Below, in pieces: positions 28,705-36,543 of a stretch of DNA of 56,721 nucleotides. The stretch's first letter is position 1. Each line of letters starts with the position of its first letter. Source of the stretch: Tissierella creatinophila DSM 6911 (GTDB lineage Bacteria > Bacillota > Clostridia > Tissierellales > Tissierellaceae); NCBI RefSeq assembly GCF_001940565.1, contig NZ_LTDM01000007.1:1-56721 (forward strand). The letters run 5' to 3'. Made by a program: the position numbers and the translations under genes. The notes under the pieces were generated by a model. It was not told where the DNA came from. It saw only the letters and a program-made list of their open reading frames with translations, and did not search any database.

Positions 28705-29979
28705 ATGTTAGATATCAAAAGAATAAGGATGAATGCAAAAGAAGTAAAAGAAGCTTTAGAAAAAAGACATGGATCTTTTCCAATAGATGAAGTGATTCAA
28801 ATAGATGAAAAGAGAAGAAATCTACTTATAGAAGTAGAAGAAATGAAAGCTAAACAAAATAGTGTATCTAAAGAAATACCAAAACTTAAAAAGGAAGGAA
28901 AAGATGTAGCGGAAGTTTTAGAAGAGATGAAAAGCCTTTCTGATAAAGTAAAAGAAAAAGATATATTAGTAAAAGAAATAGATGAAAAACTTAAAGCTCT
29001 ACTACTTGAAATACCAAATACCCCTCATGAATCTGTGGTAATAGGTAAAAGTGATGAGGACAATGTAGAGATTAGAAAATTTGGAGAACCTAGGAAGTTT
29101 GATTTTGAAATAAAGGCCCATTGGGATATTGGAACTGATTTAGATATCTTAGACTTTGAAAGAGCTTCAAAGATTACAGGAGCTAGATTTACTGTTTTTA
29201 AAGGACTAGGTGCAAAACTTGAAAGAGCTATAATGAGCTTTATGTTAGATACTCATACTTCTGAACATGGATATACTGAGATGCTTACGCCTTTTATGGT
29301 AAATAGAGATAGTATGATAGGTACAGGTCAACTTCCAAAGTTTGAGAATGATATGTTTCATCTTCCAGAAAAAGATTATTTTTTAGTACCTACTGCTGAA
29401 GTTCCACTTACCAATCTTCATAGAGATGAGATTTTAGAGGGGGAAAATCTACCAGTATATTATACAGGTTATACTCCTTGTTTTAGGCAAGAAGCTGGAG
29501 CTGCTGGACGAGATACCAGAGGACTTATAAGAAATCATCAATTTGATAAAGTAGAACTTGTAAAGCTTGTAAAACCAGAGAGTTCTTATGATGAGCTTGA
29601 AAAGCTTACAAAAAATGCAGAGGAGATATTAAAGCTTTTAAATATTCCATATAGAGTTGTAATGCTTAGTAGTGGAGATTTAGGTTTTTCTTCTGCTAAA
29701 ACTTATGATATAGAAGTTTGGATGCCAAGTTATGATAGATATGTAGAGATATCAAGCTGTAGTAACTTTGAAGATTTCCAAGCAAGGAGAACTAATCTTA
29801 GATTTAGAAACGATAAAACTTCTAAAGTAGAGTATCTTCATACACTAAATGGATCAGGTCTTGCAGTTGGTAGAACTTTTGCAGCAATACTAGAAAATTA
29901 CCAGCAAGAAGATGGAAGTGTAATAGTACCTGAAGTTTTAAGACCATATTTAAGAAATATAGAAAAAATCCAAAAGTAA
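28705..29979 (+). CDS. serS: Seryl-tRNA synthetase
   Basis: A 424-aa class II synthetase. The N-terminal coiled-coil arm (about 30-100) binds the tRNA-Ser long arm; motif 2 has [19 protein letters not shown] and motif 3 ends [19 protein letters not shown]. The ATG at 28705 follows AGGAGG by nine bases; an ATG at 28672 lies in the terminator tail and is rejected. Controlled by the T-box upstream. Confidence 0.97.
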   Translation: MLDIKRIRMNAKEVKEALEKRHGSFPIDEVIQIDEKRRNLLIEVEEMKAKQNSVSKEIPKLKKEGKDVAEVLEEMKSLSDKVKEKDILVKEIDEKLKALLLEIPNTPHESVVIGKSDEDNVEIRKFGEPRKFDFEIKAHWDIGTDLDILDFERASKITGARFTVFKGLGAKLERAIMSFMLDTHTSEHGYTEMLTPFMVNRDSMIGTGQLPKFENDMFHLPEKDYFLVPTAEVPLTNLHRDEILEGENLPVYYTGYTPCFRQEAGAAGRDTRGLIRNHQFDKVELVKLVKPESSYDELEKLTKNAEEILKLLNIPYRVVMLSSGDLGFSSAKTYDIEVWMPSYDRYVEISSCSNFEDFQARRTNLRFRNDKTSKVEYLHTLNGSGLAVGRTFAAILENYQQEDGSVIVPEVLRPYLRNIEKIQK

Positions 29980-29986
29980 ATTATTT

Positions 29987-30024
29987 AAAATACATCATAG
30001 ATAGATATCTAAGATGTATTTTTT
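29987..30024 (+). terminator. Terminator of serS
   Basis: AAAATACATC pairs with GATGTATTTT around a 16-nt loop, ending in T6. Confidence 0.85.
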
Positions 30025-30119
30025 CTAGTTATTAATATCTCTTAAATGGAATATATTGTTATATACTAGCAATAATATTGTTATAATACATATAAATCTA
30101 AAATTCTAGGAGGAATAAA

Positions 30120-31625
30120 TTGAAAAATAAAAGCAGGATTTATCTATTCTTATTGATATTTACTTTATTTTTAACTGGTTGTAAGGGTAATGATGATAAA
30201 ACGAGTTCTAATTTTAAGCCATCTACTTTGATAGAAAAAGATGCAAATGGCACAGTAGAAGGGGATTTAAATAAATATAAAATAGATATAAAAATTGATG
30301 AGAAGGAAAAATCCTTTACGGGAAAACAAAAAACTCTATTTAAAAATAATACAGGGGTTGCCCTAGGAGAAATATATTTTAGGCTATATCCAAATGCTTT
30401 CAAACGTTTTGAAGATTCACCTATTCTTTTTTCACAATCTCCATATACAAAGAAAACCTTTAAAGAGGGATTTATAGAGATGAAAAAACTTAGTTTAAAA
30501 GGTGAAGATTTAAAATATACAATAGAGGGAGAGGATAAAACACTTTTAAAGATAAAACTTGAAAGACCTTTGATGGAAGGTCAACAAATAGAGATAGATA
30601 TGGAGTACTTTGTAAAACTCCCTACATCACAAGATCGATTTGGATATGGAAAAAACACTATGAACTTTGGAAATTGGTATCCAGTTCTATCAGTATATGA
30701 TGAAGATGGATGGAGTAAGGATCCTTATTATTCAGTAGGAGATCCATTTTATACAGATGCATCCAACTATGATGTAAATATAACAGTAGATAAAGATATA
30801 ATTGTTGCAAGTAGTGGAAATATCTTGGAAGAAAAAATAATAGGCAAAGAAAAAATCTATAAGATAGAGGGAAGATTTATAAGAGACTTTGCCTTTGCGG
30901 CAAGTAGTGACTTTAAAATAAGAGAAGAAATGGTAGATGATACTTTAGTAAAATTATATTATTTAGATAATAATAAAACTATGATTGAAGAGAGTTTAAA
31001 ATATAGTGTAGACTCTATAAAGGCTTTTAATAAATCTTTTGGTAAATACCCATATGGTGTATATTCAGTAGTTTTAACAGAGTTCCCAAGTGGAATGGAA
31101 TATCCGAGTATAGTATTTATAAATGAAAGATATTTCACTAAAGATGCTAAGACAATCCTAGAACAAACTATAGTCCATGAGACAGCTCATCAATGGTGGT
31201 ATGGCCTTGTTGGGAATGATCAAGTAAAAGAAGCTTGGTTAGATGAGGGATTAACTAGCTATTCTGAAGTCATATATATGGATAAAATATATGGGGAAAA
31301 AGAGGGAGATTTATATTTTGAAAATGGTTTTGAAATGAATTATGACATCATAGAAGAGTATCTAAGAGGGGAAGATACTCAGGTAAATAAATCGATAGAA
31401 GAATTTGAAGACTGGGATGACTATGGTATTTTAGTATATACAAAAGCAGCTGTATTTTTAAGAGATATAGAAGATAGATATGGAAAGGATACTCTTTTAA
31501 AAATCCTTAGCACATATTTTAAAGAATATAAATATAAGAATGCTACTACTGAAGGTTTTTTAGAAATTTGTGAGAAAGTAACAAAGGAGAGCTTTAAGGG
31601 ATTAGAAGAAGAGTGGCTAAAATAA
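30120..31625 (+). CDS. M1-family metallopeptidase, secreted lipoprotein
   Basis: A 501-aa zinc peptidase. Signal peptide and lipobox LTGC (Cys near residue 21) place it on the outer membrane face. The beta-sandwich N-terminal domain leads to the catalytic domain with substrate motif GMEYP and zinc site HETAHQ (His353) plus the downstream Glu in EAWLDEGLTSY. M1 enzymes are mostly aminopeptidases. The usual C-terminal ARM-like domain is short. TTG start after AGGAGG. A terminator follows. Confidence 0.9.
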   Translation: MKNKSRIYLFLLIFTLFLTGCKGNDDKTSSNFKPSTLIEKDANGTVEGDLNKYKIDIKIDEKEKSFTGKQKTLFKNNTGVALGEIYFRLYPNAFKRFEDSPILFSQSPYTKKTFKEGFIEMKKLSLKGEDLKYTIEGEDKTLLKIKLERPLMEGQQIEIDMEYFVKLPTSQDRFGYGKNTMNFGNWYPVLSVYDEDGWSKDPYYSVGDPFYTDASNYDVNITVDKDIIVASSGNILEEKIIGKEKIYKIEGRFIRDFAFAASSDFKIREEMVDDTLVKLYYLDNNKTMIEESLKYSVDSIKAFNKSFGKYPYGVYSVVLTEFPSGMEYPSIVFINERYFTKDAKTILEQTIVHETAHQWWYGLVGNDQVKEAWLDEGLTSYSEVIYMDKIYGEKEGDLYFENGFEMNYDIIEEYLRGEDTQVNKSIEEFEDWDDYGILVYTKAAVFLRDIEDRYGKDTLLKILSTYFKEYKYKNATTEGFLEICEKVTKESFKGLEEEWLK

Positions 31626-31650
31626 AAAAGAGCTTTAAAGCTCTTTTTTA
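31624..31650 (+). terminator. Terminator after the M1 peptidase
   Basis: Palindrome AGAGCTTTAAAGCTCT flanked by A5 on the left and T6 on the right. It can also end the minus-strand small gene whose stop is at 31648. Confidence 0.85.
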
Positions 31651-31749
31651 ATATTTACAACCACAACCACCTGAAAAAATAATTACTAATAATAAAAAGA
31701 AAAACAATAAACTACTATCTTTTTTCTTATAACCACCACATTGTAACAT
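31648..31749 (-). CDS. 33-aa Gly/Cys-rich single-helix peptide
   Basis: A very short gene with a near-perfect site TAAGGAGGT seven bases before its ATG. The product opens MLQCGGYKKKDSS, has a 13-residue hydrophobic helix, and ends SGGCGCKY. Similar tiny YjcZ-like peptides (Gly/Cys-rich head, one membrane helix) are found in spore-formers, often in the spore coat. Similarity is judged by eye and the role is unknown. It is convergent with the M1 peptidase gene. Confidence 0.68.
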   Translation of the reverse strand: MLQCGGYKKKDSSLLFFFLLLVIIFSGGCGCKY

Positions 31750-31887
31750 AGTAAATACCTCCTTAGTAGATTTTGGATTGCTCACTATATTATATTAAAA
31801 TTTCTAAAATATGTTACTATTATGATACTAAAGATAGTAAGATATAATAGGGATATAGAAGATTGAAAAAGGAATAATAGACTAAGG

Positions 31888-31916
31888 TTGACAAGAGGTA
31901 ATAGTTATTATAAAAT
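31888..31916 (+). promoter_or_regulatory. Promoter of tRNA-Arg
   Basis: TTGACA (31888-31893), 17-bp spacer, TAAAAT (31911-31916), 33 bp before the tRNA. Confidence 0.75.
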
Positions 31917-31949
31917 AATGTAGTAATAAAATAAGAAGAAGCAAAATAG

Positions 31950-32024
31950 GCCCTCGTAGTTAAATGGATATAATAAACCCCTCCTAAGGGTTAGTTGCTG
32001 GTTCGATTCCGGCCGGGGGTGCCA
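31950..32024 (+). tRNA. tRNA-Arg (anticodon CCT)
   Basis: A 75-nt cloverleaf including an encoded CCA. The acceptor GCCCTCG pairs with CGGGGGT; the anticodon stem AACCC/GGGTT encloses loop CTCCTAA with anticodon CCT (31983-31985), which reads AGG; the T arm contains GGTTCGATTCC. It is a single tRNA with its own promoter and terminator. Confidence 0.93.
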
Positions 32025-32027
32025 CTT

Positions 32028-32063
32028 AAATCTTATAAATATAATATTTATAAGATTTTTTTA
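32028..32063 (+). terminator. Terminator of tRNA-Arg
   Basis: AAATCTTATAAATA pairs with TATTTATAAGATTT around a three-base loop, followed by T6. Confidence 0.88.
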
Positions 32064-32100
32064 TGTGATAAGTTTCAGACACTTAAAAGTAGGTGAAAAA

Positions 32101-32583
32101 ATGGATGAACATTTTATGAAAGAAGCTTTAAAAGAAGCTAAATATGCGTATGAACTCTTAGAAGTTCCAGTAGGTGCTATTATTGTATATGATGGTAAGA
32201 TAATAGGAAGGGGTCACAATAAAGTAGAAACACTTAAAAACTCACTATCTCACGCAGAAATAATTGCAATAGATGAGGCGAGTAAATCTATGGATGCCTG
32301 GAGATTAATAGATTCTACTATGTATGTTACACTAGAACCGTGTGCTATGTGTGCAGGAGCTATAGTCAACTCACGAATAAAAAGACTTGTAATAGGCTCG
32401 CTTGATCCCAAGAGAGGATGTGCAGGAAGTCTTATCAATATAGTAAATCATCCAAGTTTAAACCATAGGGTAGAAGTAGAAACTGGGATTTTAGAAAAAG
32501 AATGTACAGAAATTTTACAGAACTTTTTTAAGGAGCTAAGGAAGATTAAAGAAATAAATCACTCTAAGAGTTTAGATAAGTAA
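32101..32583 (+). CDS. tadA: tRNA-specific adenosine deaminase TadA
   Basis: A 160-aa zinc deaminase that converts the wobble A34 of tRNA-Arg(ACG) to inosine. The catalytic HAEIIAI (His ligand and proton-shuttle Glu) and PCAMCAGAIV (two Cys ligands) are intact. The ATG at 32101 follows AGGTGA; a GTG at 32065 in the tRNA terminator tail is rejected. It lies right after a tRNA-Arg gene, though of another anticodon. Confidence 0.94.
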   Translation: MDEHFMKEALKEAKYAYELLEVPVGAIIVYDGKIIGRGHNKVETLKNSLSHAEIIAIDEASKSMDAWRLIDSTMYVTLEPCAMCAGAIVNSRIKRLVIGSLDPKRGCAGSLINIVNHPSLNHRVEVETGILEKECTEILQNFFKELRKIKEINHSKSLDK

Positions 32584-32642
32584 TCCATTTAATCCCATAT
32601 CGCATATATTGACAAATAAATACAAATTTTCACATACTATTC

Positions 32643-32671
32643 TTGACAAATAGGCTATATCACATTATAGT
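32643..32671 (+). promoter_or_regulatory. Promoter(s) of the sodium-symporter gene
   Basis: TTGACA (32643-32648), 17-bp spacer, TATAGT (32666-32671). A second possible promoter lies upstream: TTGACA (32609-32614), 18-bp spacer, CATACT (32633-32638). Confidence 0.75.
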
Positions 32672-32705
32672 ATAAATTATGTACAAAAAAAGGGGGTTAT
32701 GGTAA

Positions 32706-34061
32706 ATGGAAAAAAGAGAAGGTTTTAGTTCCAAGTTTGGTATACTTGCAGCTGCAATAGGATCTGCAGTAGGGCTTGGAAACATATGGAGGTTTCCATA
32801 TGTAACGGGTAAATATGGCGGAGGTGCCTTTTTAATTATATATTTAGGGATAGTTGCAATAATAGGATTACCTCTTATGTTAAGTGAGTTTGTAATAGGT
32901 AGGGAAGCGAAACTTGACGCTATAGGATCATTTAAAAAGCTTGATTCTAAGAGGCCTTTTTATATTTCGGGAGTGCTTGGAGTTTTATCTGCATTTTTTA
33001 TTCTTTCGTATTATGGTGTAGTAGCAGGTTGGACACTTGAATATGTATTTTCATCTATAACAAACAAGTTTGCAGGCCAAAATAGTGAAGAGATTGCAAA
33101 TATGTTTGGGACGTTTATACAACATCCATACAGACCAATTATATGGCAAATTATATTTATGGGTGTAACTGGACTTGTAGTTTCTACTGGGATAGAAAAG
33201 GGAATAGAAAAAGTTTCAAAGATAATGGTTCCTCTATTATTAGTTCTTATCATCGTACTTGATATTAGAGCAATTAGTCTTCCAAATAGTATGGAGGGAC
33301 TTAAGTTTTTATTTAAACCGGATTTTTCTATAATAGATAGAAGAGTAGTTTTGGCTGCACTTGGACATGCATTTTATTCACTTAGTCTTGGTATGGGAAT
33401 TATGATAACTTATGGTTCGTATATAGGAGATAAGGAAAACTTAGGAAAAACAGCACTTCAAATTTCAATAGCAGATACACTAATTGCTCTGCTTGCAGGG
33501 GTAGCAATATTTCCAGCTGTATTTGCATATGGATTAGATCCTGCAGAAGGACCGGGGCTTGTATTCACAACTCTTCCAAATGTATTTAATCAAATGCCAG
33601 GAGGATACTTTTTTAGTATAATGTTTTTTTCACTTTTAGCACTAGCAGCTCTTACAAGCACTATATCTCTACTTGAAGTAGTAGTAGCGTTTTTAGTTGA
33701 TAGTCTTAAAATGGAAAGAAAAAAAGCAAGTATACTTTCCTTTACAAGTATAACAATAATAGGATTTTTTGCATCACTTGCTAATGGTCCACTCTCAGGT
33801 AAAGTCTTCTTTGGTAAGAATTTCTTTGATTTTTTAGATACGACTACAGCAAATTATTTTTTAACTACAGCAGCACTTATAAGCGTAATATTTATTGGTT
33901 GGTTTATGAATAAAGATAGAGTAAAAGCACAGCTTACTAGTGAAGGTTCATTTAATGTAATGTATGAAAAGGCATTTTATACAATAATAAGATATATAGC
34001 TCCTATTGGAATATTATTAGTGTTTTTATACCAAATTGGAGTATTTGGTGAAAAATTATAG
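32706..34061 (+). CDS. Sodium-dependent transporter, NSS/SNF family
   Basis: A 451-aa membrane symporter related to LeuT and MhsT, with eleven to twelve helices. Helix 1 carries the sodium and substrate motif AAIGSAVGLGNIWRFPY, followed by GGAFLIIYLGIV; helix 6 FYSLSLGMGIMITYGSY is also diagnostic. Substrates of the family are amino acids, often aromatic or branched. It is a lone gene with a strong promoter and a terminator. Confidence 0.94.
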   Translation: MEKREGFSSKFGILAAAIGSAVGLGNIWRFPYVTGKYGGGAFLIIYLGIVAIIGLPLMLSEFVIGREAKLDAIGSFKKLDSKRPFYISGVLGVLSAFFILSYYGVVAGWTLEYVFSSITNKFAGQNSEEIANMFGTFIQHPYRPIIWQIIFMGVTGLVVSTGIEKGIEKVSKIMVPLLLVLIIVLDIRAISLPNSMEGLKFLFKPDFSIIDRRVVLAALGHAFYSLSLGMGIMITYGSYIGDKENLGKTALQISIADTLIALLAGVAIFPAVFAYGLDPAEGPGLVFTTLPNVFNQMPGGYFFSIMFFSLLALAALTSTISLLEVVVAFLVDSLKMERKKASILSFTSITIIGFFASLANGPLSGKVFFGKNFFDFLDTTTANYFLTTAALISVIFIGWFMNKDRVKAQLTSEGSFNVMYEKAFYTIIRYIAPIGILLVFLYQIGVFGEKL

Positions 34062-34062
34062 C

Positions 34063-34093
34063 AAAAAACCGATAGTTTAACTATCGGTTTTTT
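34063..34093. terminator. Bidirectional terminator between the symporter gene and pncB
   Basis: AAAAAACCGATAGTT pairs with AACTATCGGTTTTTT around one base. The minus-strand pncB stop lies inside it. Confidence 0.9.
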
Positions 34094-35537
34094 CTTTTAG
34101 TAGCTTATCTTTTATTGTCCATAGTTTAAGCGATAAATCTACTACATATTCATGAGGGTTTTCAAATCGCTTTACTTCTTGCCAAAGGTTTTCTATATTC
34201 TTACTGGTATATTCTTTGATTTCATGTATATTTCTATTTTTATAGACCTGCTCACCCTTATCAAATATTTTAACTAAGAGTTTTTCAACATAAAAGTTTT
34301 CTATAACCTTTCTCTTCCATGTAAATAGAGGATGAAATATTTCATATGGCTTAGTATCATCTATTTCTTCTTCATGAAGAGTTACAACATCAGCTATAGC
34401 TTTATTTGTAGTCTTATCAAACAATCTATGAACTTGTTTAAAACTTGGAGTAGTTATCTTTCCAACATTTTCACTTATCTTTATCTTAGGGATTATCTTT
34501 CCGTTTTCCTCAAGAGCTGTAAGCTTATATACCCCACCAAATATTGGTTCACTCATAGCAGTTATAAGTCTTTCACCTACACCAAATAAATTTATCTTAG
34601 CACCTTGATTTATCAAATCTGTTATAATATATTCATCTAAACCACTTGATGCCATAATTGTACAATCAGGAAAGCCAGCTTCATCTAGCATCTTTCTAGC
34701 TTCTTTAGAAAGATAAGCCATATCTCCACTGTCTATTCTTATGCCCTTAGGTCTAAAGCCTCTAGGTAAGACCTCTTCGTTAAAAGTTTTTATAGCATTT
34801 GGTATACCTTGTTTTAATGTATTGTATGTATCTACAAGTAGATAACAGTTATCTGGATAGACTCTAGCATAAGCTTTAAACGCCTCAAGCTCAGTGTTAA
34901 ATGACTGAATCCAGCTATGAGCCATGGTACCCATTGCAGGTATATTAAAATCTCTATCTACTATAGTGTTAGCTGTACCCATACAACCTCCAATATAGGC
35001 TGCCCTAGCCCCTAAAATTGCTGCTTCATAACTATGTGCTCTTCTACTGCCAAATTCTATTACAGGTCTACCTTCAGCTGCTCTTACTATTCGACTAGCT
35101 TTAGTTGCTATCAACGATTGATGATTTATAGTAAGAAGTATCATGGTTTCTATAAGTTGAGCTTGTACCATAGGACCTCTAACTATAACTATAGGTTCTC
35201 TAGGAAAGATGGGAGTGCCTTCTTTAAATGCCCATACATCACAGGTAAACTTAAAATTACGAAGATATTTTAAAAACTTTTCTGAAAAGATACCTTTGCT
35301 TCGAAAGTATTCTATATCTCTATCGCTAAATCTTAAGTTTTTAAGATATTCAATAAGTTGTTCTACTCCAGCCATGATGCCGTATCCTCCATCATCAGGA
35401 ATAGATCTAAAAAACATATCAAAATAAGCGATTTTTCCTTCCATATCATTTTCTAAATATCCATTTGCCATAGTGAATTCATAAAAATCTGCAAGCATTG
35501 AAAGATTTCTATTATTTGACCAGTCTAAATTATTCAT
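34077..35537 (-). CDS. pncB: Nicotinate phosphoribosyltransferase
   Basis: A 486-aa enzyme that joins nicotinate to PRPP in the NAD salvage route. The N-terminus MLADFYEFTMANGYL, the phosphoribosyl region VIEFGSRRAHSYEAAILGAR and AMGTMAHSWIQSF (with the catalytic His), and GIRIDSGDMAYLSKEARKML are conserved. AAGGAGACG precedes the ATG. It is monocistronic with its own promoter. Confidence 0.95.
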   Translation of the reverse strand: MNNLDWSNNRNLSMLADFYEFTMANGYLENDMEGKIAYFDMFFRSIPDDGGYGIMAGVEQLIEYLKNLRFSDRDIEYFRSKGIFSEKFLKYLRNFKFTCDVWAFKEGTPIFPREPIVIVRGPMVQAQLIETMILLTINHQSLIATKASRIVRAAEGRPVIEFGSRRAHSYEAAILGARAAYIGGCMGTANTIVDRDFNIPAMGTMAHSWIQSFNTELEAFKAYARVYPDNCYLLVDTYNTLKQGIPNAIKTFNEEVLPRGFRPKGIRIDSGDMAYLSKEARKMLDEAGFPDCTIMASSGLDEYIITDLINQGAKINLFGVGERLITAMSEPIFGGVYKLTALEENGKIIPKIKISENVGKITTPSFKQVHRLFDKTTNKAIADVVTLHEEEIDDTKPYEIFHPLFTWKRKVIENFYVEKLLVKIFDKGEQVYKNRNIHEIKEYTSKNIENLWQEVKRFENPHEYVVDLSLKLWTIKDKLLKEKTDS

Positions 35538-35565
35538 AATCGTCTCCTTAAATTATATTATTACC

Positions 35566-35594
35566 ATTATAAACTTAAACTTCTTGAATTACAA
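35566..35594 (-). promoter_or_regulatory. Promoter of pncB
   Basis: Reading on the minus strand: TTGTAA (35594-35589), 17-bp spacer, TATAAT (35571-35566), 28 bp before the start codon. It lies after the terminator of the RNA candidate at 35628-36149, so that transcript is separate. Confidence 0.8.
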
Positions 35595-35627
35595 TATATA
35601 CAAATGATAGCCAAAGGTTTTAGATTT

Positions 35628-36149
35628 AAAAAATAAGATGGATGTCTTCTATATTGTTTACTAGAAAACACCCATCTATTTAAAATAAAACTTAAAACTG
35701 TTAACAGAGTCTAAACAACTCTCAATGCTTAAATCTTGTACTATACTAATCTTCTCCTCAATTGAACTTATTAAACTTAATCTTTTTATACTTCTTTATT
35801 AAGTTTATTTATTAAGTTTCAGTATCCGTCTTTAGGGGAAACTTCCATCTTAACAATTCTTTAAACCGATATTAAATTGTAAACAAATTTACTCTTATTA
35901 TCTTACTCTTGTTATCTTTGTTTATTTAATACTTTTACTCTAGTTACTTTAAATATTTTACATCTAAATCAACCTTCGTATTTTAAAATCTAATCTCTTT
36001 TGCGATAATTTTTATAAATCTAATTATCGTTTCTAAACTCTTACTTCTTTAATACTTTAGACTCTGTTAACTAAAGTTTTATTTACAAGCCATAAAATTT
36101 ATATAAGATAAATCTAAGGGGTATAAGTTATCTTATCTTTTATGGTTGT
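35628..36149 (-). ncRNA. Candidate large structured noncoding RNA (~520 nt)
   Basis: No gene fits the 727-bp gap 35538-36264, yet it is highly structured on the minus strand. A -10 TATAAT (36161-36156) precedes a 5' hairpin (36149-36138 with 36097-36085, and 36136-36128 with 36111-36103). A long-range closing helix of 16 perfect pairs (36071-36056 with 35715-35700) plus 9 more (36084-36076 with 35691-35683) encloses about 340 nt with internal hairpins: 36029-36022/36010-36003, 35844-35838/35820-35814 (loop CCCTAAAGACGGATACT) and 35806-35798/35781-35773. A terminator (35677-35663 with 35650-35636, then a T-rich tail) follows; two of its pairs are G-U only in minus-strand RNA, which fixes the strand. 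It matches no RNA class I can recall with confidence. Confidence 0.68.
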
Positions 36150-36238
36150 ATCTATATTATACCCAATATATATTTTCTAAACATCTTTTTTGAAAATATA
36201 TTAAGTTTTTTAATATATCTTCAAAAATAAAAAATACT

Positions 36239-36262
36239 TAGCTGTTTACAGCTAAGTATCAT
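36239..36262 (-). terminator. Terminator of the feo operon
   Basis: On the minus strand ATACTTAGCTG pairs with CAGCTAAGTAT around a short loop (TAAA), followed by T6. It lies directly after the feoC-like stop codon. Confidence 0.88.
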
Positions 36263-36264
36263 GT

Positions 36265-36528
36265 CTAGATAGATTTCAACAAATTTTCTCCTTTAGAAGA
36301 AATTTTAAATGTTTTTACTAAAGTCGTGTTACAGCTTCTAGCATAAGGACATCTATTGCAAGAAGTTTCACAAGTGGAAGAACCTATATCTTCTATTAAA
36401 TACCCCATTCTTATAAGATCTTCTACTAGAGCCTTTGCCATATCTTTTGAAATATTAAGTGATTTGCTTATATATAAATCTGAATAAAGATTTGTTTCAT
36501 CTATTAATTTTAAAGTTTCCTTAAGCAA
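36265..36528 (-). CDS. FeoC-like winged-helix protein with Fe-S cysteine motif
   Basis: An 87-aa protein. A winged-helix half (1-50; SDLYISKSLNISKDMAKALV) is followed by STCETSCNRCPYARSC, four to five cysteines placed like the Fe-S cluster of FeoC and of several iron sensors. FeoC-type proteins act on FeoB or as regulators. A TTG start uses AAGGAGATG located at the end of feoB. Last gene of the feo operon. Confidence 0.82.
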   Translation of the reverse strand: MLKETLKLIDETNLYSDLYISKSLNISKDMAKALVEDLIRMGYLIEDIGSSTCETSCNRCPYARSCNTTLVKTFKISSKGENLLKSI

Positions 36529-36543
36529 AAGAATTCATCTCCT

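Noticed and set aside
35538..36264. tmRNA, RNase P RNA, 6S RNA or a T-box in the pncB-feo gap
   Set aside because: There is no tRNA-like end with CCA, no RNase P core such as the GAAAACAG-type blocks, no single long 6S-type hairpin and no AGGGTGG T-box sequence.
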